From Saccharomycodes ludwigii (lineage: Eukaryota > Ascomycota > Saccharomycetes > Saccharomycodales > Saccharomycodaceae): a stretch of DNA of 64,000 nucleotides. The stretch is from NCBI RefSeq assembly GCF_020623625.1, contig NC_060203.1, forward strand, positions 558,001-622,000, written 5' to 3'. The notes under the pieces are model-generated. The model had not been told where the DNA came from. It did no database searches and saw only the letters and a list, made by a program, of their open reading frames with translations. Positions 58,286-64,000 of this stretch are shown in pieces (the first letter of the stretch is position 1; each line of letters starts with the position of its first letter). The position numbers and the translations under genes were made by a program.

Positions 58286-60825
58286 TTAATGCTTTGTTTC
58301 CTCAACTTTCAAATGAATAACGTTTTTAATCATTTTTTCTACGGCTAAAATATGCCATGGTACAAAGCTAAAATTATCATATACACAATACCAAGGTGTC
58401 AATGCACTTAAATCATGGAAATGTTTCAAAATAACTTTTAATAACTTCTTAGAATCGGAGTGTGGACAATTTAATAAATTGACTTCAAATTTATCAACTA
58501 TGTTATTGTTATTATTAGTATCATCATCGCCACCATTGAATCTAATCAAAGCACCACTTTTTATCGCACATCTATGTTGTGAATTAGATAATGGTAAGGC
58601 TGACTTAAAAACAACAGAATAAATATAGTTTTTAGCATTAACAATTAGGTAATCGTCATCTTTCTCCTCATTATTTTCATTTCCAATATCACCACCATCT
58701 ACAAACTTTGCACTCGCATCAATAGGTAATTTTTTTGTAACTATATTTCTGGATATTTCAAAATGTTTCAAAGGTCTCTTATATTCAGGGTGAAACTTAT
58801 CGCCGTCACAAAAAGTTAGTTTAGTATTTGTCCCACAACAAACAACAGCCAAATGAATCTGCTTAGTTTTACTGGATAACCTTCGCCAATGCATCAATTC
58901 ATCATCGGGTAATATTGAATCTAGTCTTGATAAAACAACACATGTCCGTAATGAGCTTGAGTGCATCATAATAAACTTTAAAGTTGTTGTCCATATTTCA
59001 TTACAAGCACTCTCAAACTTGGGTTTAGAATTACCAATGTACCATGTTTTAACTTTCGAATCTGCACCTGAAACAGAACTCCATGCTGTACACAACCACT
59101 CCTTATCAATGCTTCTGCTATAAGCAACATGCACATATGTATCATAGTGATGGTTCAAGGGGGAATTAAGTGAATGTGCTGATGAACCTGAGGGTAAATC
59201 AAATTTAATTGTTTCTGGAATTTGTTTGGCTAAATGTGTATATTTTGACGAAGACGAAGGTAAAATGTTATAAATAGATAGACATAATCGACTAGAATCT
59301 CTAATATTTTTCAAAGGGTCTCCAATAAAATTATCAATAGAAATTAGCCTTAGAAGAATTTCACATGTGGGTAGTCTATTTAGAACCTCAGTTTTCAACA
59401 GGGTAAAATTGTGGCACATTTCGACCACAGAATTTAAAGCATCATACGTCCTTGATCTATTCCCCCCAACAGATGTAGAGACTGGCAAAAATATAACTAA
59501 AGGGCTGTTTTGCGACGCATCATGTTTCTTTTGAGTAAAACAATATGTAACTATTTGGGCAGCTAGCAATAGTAATGTGATACTGTTGAAATTTTTTAAA
59601 TATATGACACCTGGATCATCTTCATTTGTTAGCTGAACCAAATCACAATGACCAAACTCCATGTCGTTGTATTGAGACATCAGCATTGTCATAAAGTCTA
59701 AACACTCTTGGTTATACATAGACGTCAGAAATAACCCGCTAAAATTTTTAGGCAAATTTAAAGGTTTCATTCTTAGATCGTCTACAAAATCAATGACATC
59801 GCTTTTAATTTTTAATATAGGAGTGGGGATTTTACTATCATTTTGACTCTTTTTTAATAAAATATCTGGTTGCTCAATAGAATATAAGTCATCGATTAAT
59901 TCATTCCCTTGTAACCTGTACGAACTTCCAAACAATTCGCTGAAAACTTTCAGTACTTCTGAGGTTGGGCTAATAGAATCAAAAGTTTCATACAATATAG
60001 TATTTTCAAAACATACTTCGTTCAAAATGTTATTGAACACAATCTCAGTAGTTAATGTTTCTAGAAATAAATTGAAATTTTTTGAGTGTGGTACAGTTGG
60101 ATTAGCAAATAAAAAATAATCAGGAATAGAAAATATTGGCATAGTTCTTAAAACATATTGTAAAACGTTGGAATTACGCAGTTGAACAACATTGGCATCC
60201 TCATTTTTATTTCGTTGTTGTGGCGACAGAACAGATACTCTTTCTCTGTTACCAATGTTAGTATGATTATTGTTGGAAGAGAGAGAAACACAATTCTTGT
60301 TGTCAATAATTTCCTTTGAGGAATTATTCTTTTCTGGTGAGATAGAATTCGTCTGCAGTTGATTATTTGCTAACAAAGAATCATTGTTCAGTTTCCATCC
60401 CATTTCAGGTGACCCAGATCCCTCGGTTAATAACGGAGTAGTCATTAAATGTTCATTAGCTGCATTTTGTAAATTATTGCCCATTGAGGAAGTTAAGTTA
60501 CTGGTAACACCGATAGAATTGGAGCCTTTAGTCACCTCTAAAACATCAAAGGGTTCAGACGCACTTCCCTGTTCATTATTGTTTTCATTTACAAAAGCTG
60601 CTGGGATTGGAGGAACATTAATATAACTTGGGTCATTGATTACAGTATTTGAAATTACAGAAGATGTAGGTTGATTTGAATTATTAGTTAACACTGCGGC
60701 AGCATTCTTATTATTATTGTTATTAACATTGGAATCATTATTAATGTTATTGTCATCAGCAGTGTTAATATTATTAGTGGTAATGGTATTAAGATTGTTG
60801 TTGTTATTATTATTATTATTATTAT

Positions 60826-60857
<32 letters not shown>

Positions 60858-63661
60858 ATACCAGTGGCAGCATTAATACTATTAGCATTGGCGAGATTGA
60901 CGGAATTACCAATCTTAAGATTATTTAAAGGGATATTAATGTTGTTCCCGCTATTATTTTTCATATTATTACCATTAATATCCTTGCCATCTGTATAGTA
61001 ATAATCAGCATTAATCAATGGTATCTCATGATTATTCTTAATGTTAAACGGATAATTGTCTTCCGCCACCATCTCACCGTTAGTATGTTTATTAATAGTA
61101 GTATAATTATCATTTTTACTTCCTTCCTTTTCATCATAATCCTCGTCTGAACTGGACAAAAGATCATAATTATTTATGTCTATATCTAACAACTTATGCA
61201 ACACGGGAGAGCTGGTAGATATATCATTCGAAACAAAAAATTTGCCACCATTCTTATATTTGTTATCTACTCCAGATTCAATTTTAGGATTAAACTTTAA
61301 TGGAGCAAAAATGCTCTGTCTTCTTTCCTTGGGCGTTTCAATAGGCAAGGGCGCACCTGGATCACTGTATAGGTTGGGGGATGCCGCTGCTATCATTTCA
61401 TCAACTGGTATATCTAAGTACCTTTTTTTAGGAATTATTGGAAGAAAATTAGAATTTGGAGGTAATGTTTCAGCATCTGAATTATGCTGCCATTTCTCCC
61501 CCAAAGGGGTGATATTTGGTTCATTTATAATATCCGTAGGAACCTCTATTATTTTTTCATTATAATTAACGATATTATCTCCAGTGCTTTCTTCTTCATC
61601 TTCATCGTCACCAAATAAATCTTTCATATCAGTATCATCATCGTTATCATCTTCTAGTTCCTGTCTTTTGTCTTCAACATGATCTTTTGTACCATCGATA
61701 TAATTATTTTCCCCTTCTTGTTTGGCATCTTCTGCTTGCGATTTCACTCCTTCTTTTAGGTTTTGGATGCCTGAGCCACCTTTATGAACATATTCCACAT
61801 TAGTAGTATCACTGCTCGTGTTATTAATGTCGTCTTCCGTTATAGCATCTTTCAGAAATTTGTCTTGTGCACCTAATATTGGAGTTCTTGGTTTAAAAGG
61901 ACTGTTTTTAGTTGATACTCCGTAGTTTGATGCTGGTGATTTTTTTATTGTGTTTGATAATGATGTTACATGGGGGCTTCCCAATGACCTGGTATTATAA
62001 CCACCACTTAAATAAGGATTAGTACCAGCGATATTGGTACTATTAATGGAACTTGCTGATGGGGGGAACAAAAATTGATCAGTATAGTAAGTACCACTAC
62101 TCATCGCTGCTGCAGATCCTTTAGAACTGGTTATGCCGGGAATTCTATAAGTCGAAGTCAATTTTAATTGTGTCAGTTCATCCAATAAACAAAAAGCGTC
62201 TTGCACGGTGAAGAATTGAGAACCAAAAGCCATATCCTCTAAGTTATTGTCTTTACTTGCAGGTGAATCTGTTGGTGTTTGTACAAAAATCAAATCTAAA
62301 GGCCATATAATTATTTTCTTCAAGAGATTATTTTTTAACCCACTTCCCAATGTAACATTCTCATTTGTGGGAGATATATTATTATTGTTATTATTGGTCC
62401 CAAACTCTTCGTTAACATTATTAATATTAACGTTGCTCGAGGCAGCGATGTTGACGTCATATTTATTTCCCTTTTTAGCAGCAGTATCAACACCACTATT
62501 TGCGCTAATTCTGCCAATATTATTATGAGTATTTGTGCTTGACACATTTAGCAGAGTCTGATTAAAACCATTATTTGTAGATGGCGAAAGTGATGGTGAA
62601 TGTGATTTGGTACTAGTACTAATGGTCCGCTTGATTTTCCTAAGGGTCGTTAAAGAATAAGAAGAGATGGAAGACGTCTGACCGGCTAAGTGTGTTAAAC
62701 TAGGAATAACTTTTATCCATTTCAAGTTTTCTTTGCCAGTCAAGTCAATCCCATGCGTATAAAGCAATGTTTCCAAAATAACCTTTTCATTCATTGGTGG
62801 CTCGGTAGTTATACATTCTTTTATATCTGAAAAGGGTAACGTGACTTTTACCCCACTAGGCGCTATGTACAAAATGGATCTGTTATTCAAAAGATATTCG
62901 TTATCATTCAGGATTTCAGGGGACTGGATTAATTTATTAAAGTTTAGTTTTTTAAAAGATACTGAAATATTCAAATGACCATCATCAAAGATATGGGAAT
63001 CAAAGGAGACCAACTGGTCAGCACCAGTTGTATGATTTTCGGTGGGTTGATATATACATGAATTTCCGAAAGGTATAAAGGAATTTTTGGAAATTTTACA
63101 AATGTTTAGGTGAATTGTCTTTCTTAGAGCTTTTAAAAATATTGCATATGGTGTTGGTAGATTAGGTTTTGAAAAATGTGAATTAAATTCACCAACCTTA
63201 TCTGGATTTCTAAACTGTTCATTTGATAGTGATAAAGGTAATACAGTAGGACTAACACTAGTATGTTTAATATTAATCTGTTCTTGATTTGAGAGTGACA
63301 TATCTTTATTTTCAAGATTTTTGTCTGTTGGATCAACGAGGGATTGGTTTTCATCTGTAGCATTGGTAGTGGTGTTATTATCATTAGTTTTCATATCAGA
63401 AGCATATGGTTTTGGGACTGGATCATCATTAATACTAAAACACCATAGTTCTTTTGAAAATAAAGCAACTAAACTTTTAGAATTTTTTTTTCTTATAGAT
63501 AACTCGGCTTGAAAGCTCCATTGATCGTCTTGATTTTTTGATTTTGGTAAATATTGCTCATAATTTACTTTGATAATTTTTTTTACACAAAAATAGTTTG
63601 ATAATAGTTCATCAAGCCTATAGTCGAGATCATCATTTTCATATTTTAACAGCGGAGTCAT
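58286..63661 (-). CDS. SSN2: Mediator kinase-module subunit Med13
   Basis: Med13/Srb9 links the Cdk8-cyclin C module to core Mediator and represses transcription. It has 1791 residues (1420 in S. cerevisiae). The N-terminal domain (about 1-340) contains WSFQAELSIRKKNSKSLVALF and ALRKTIHLNICKISKNSFIPFGNSCIY. The middle is a long unstructured region with acidic stretches (DDDNDDDTDMKDLFGDDEDEEE), a run of Thr then Asn, and many Asn-rich segments. The C-terminal PIWI-like part (about 1150-1791) has TMPIFSIPDYFLFANPT, PLVIFLPVSTSVGGNRSRTYDALNS, RDSSRLCLSIYN, HVAYSRSIDKEWLCTAWSSVSG and LTPWYCVYDNFSFVPWHILAVEKM. The frame is unbroken over 5.4 kb. Confidence 0.95.
60800..60860 (-). repeat. Thr/Asn trinucleotide repeats in SSN2
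   Basis: On the coding strand an ACT run (Thr10) meets an AAT/AAC run (Asn11). Likely to vary in length between strains; both runs lie in the unstructured middle region. Confidence 0.7.
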
Positions 63662-64000
63662 TTGTTATTATTAATTAGTTGTAAGGTCCTAAAACAGATT
63701 TGAATTTATCTTAATTTTTTATTATAATTTATGATTTTAGAGTTTAATAAGAAAATAGAGTAAAATATTTATTTATTTATTTATTTACAAAAAGTTTAAA
63801 GCACACAGGATTTATAAAGATATCCGTGAAATGAGTGGATTGATGAACGAGGAAGTGATCACCTGACCACAAAAGCAGGTATTTGGTCACGTTTTTTTAT
63901 TTTTTTAGTTTTAAAAATAGAATTGAAATACATTAAGAAAAAGATTTCCGTTACGATTTTAAAATTGATATAAAAAATAAAATAAAATAATTGTAAATAT
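63662..64000. promoter_or_regulatory. SSN2 upstream region
   Basis: 339 bp to the window end. A denser patch at 63855-63895 holds GTGATCAC (8-bp palindrome), CACCTG, and TGACC/GGTCA arms in inverted order, ending GGTCACG. Function unknown. The neighbouring gene lies outside the window. Confidence 0.35.

Noticed and set aside
1-64000. tRNA genes, LTRs or transposon copies
   Set aside because: No A/B-box pair with a cloverleaf, no long terminal repeats, and no transposase, integrase or reverse-transcriptase-like translation was seen in any gap.

Overview
The window is nuclear DNA from an AT-rich, gene-dense budding yeast of the order Saccharomycetales. The genes are almost all intronless, the non-coding DNA is very rich in poly(A) and poly(T), and nearly every protein can be recognised by its family motifs and its resemblance to Saccharomyces cerevisiae proteins I know. 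Genes whose S. cerevisiae counterparts lie in two separate blocks (chromosome IV, about YDR424-YDR443, and chromosome XIII, about YML008-YML023) are interleaved here in one block. Pairs such as PPZ1/PPZ2, YML018C/THI74 and APT1/APT2 are each represented by one gene. That is the pattern expected of a lineage that split off before the yeast whole-genome duplication. The low GC content makes a Saccharomycodes-like yeast (for example S. ludwigii) my best guess, but the species is an inference.

Layout: 1-5.4 kb, ERG6 (5' end cut by the window by a single base), then a 2.4-kb gene-free stretch and a GIT1-type glycerophosphodiester/phosphate transporter whose reading frame shifts by +1 at GCG-AGG-C. 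5.5-6.3 kb, DYN2, a three-exon gene with a 23-nt middle exon. 7-17.9 kb, SNX41, RPN9, TIF35, MRPL39, SPT5, RAD33. 18-25 kb, ERV25, CYM1, NPL3 and one possible 66-residue small gene. 25.2-34 kb, UBX2, TRM9, GPI17, TAF11, PPM1. 34.5-45 kb, a PPZ phosphatase, a GPI19-like gene, PSP2, a YML018C/THI74-type transporter, OST6. 45.8-64 kb, ZTA1, LRS4, YML020W-type gene, UNG1, DOT1, APT, NSE5, SSN2/MED13.

These are independent housekeeping genes rather than one pathway: transcription and chromatin (SPT5, TAF11, SSN2, DOT1, LRS4), proteasome and ERAD (RPN9, UBX2), secretory pathway and GPI anchoring (ERV25, OST6, GPI17, GPI19), RNA and translation (TIF35, NPL3, TRM9, PSP2, MRPL39), genome maintenance (RAD33, UNG1, NSE5). 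No tRNA, rRNA, transposon, LTR element or CRISPR array was seen.

The most interesting item is the GIT1-type gene. Its two frames join exactly where the family-conserved segment continues, at a heptamer that combines the Ty3 P-site codon (GCG) with the Ty1 A-site context (AGG-C). Its upstream region carries a cluster of Pho4-type E-boxes and a perfect Ino2/Ino4 site, as expected for a working, regulated GIT1. It also sits at a break in otherwise conserved gene order. A programmed +1 ribosomal frameshift in a phosphate-regulated transporter is therefore a real possibility; a sequencing error or a recent indel is the alternative.
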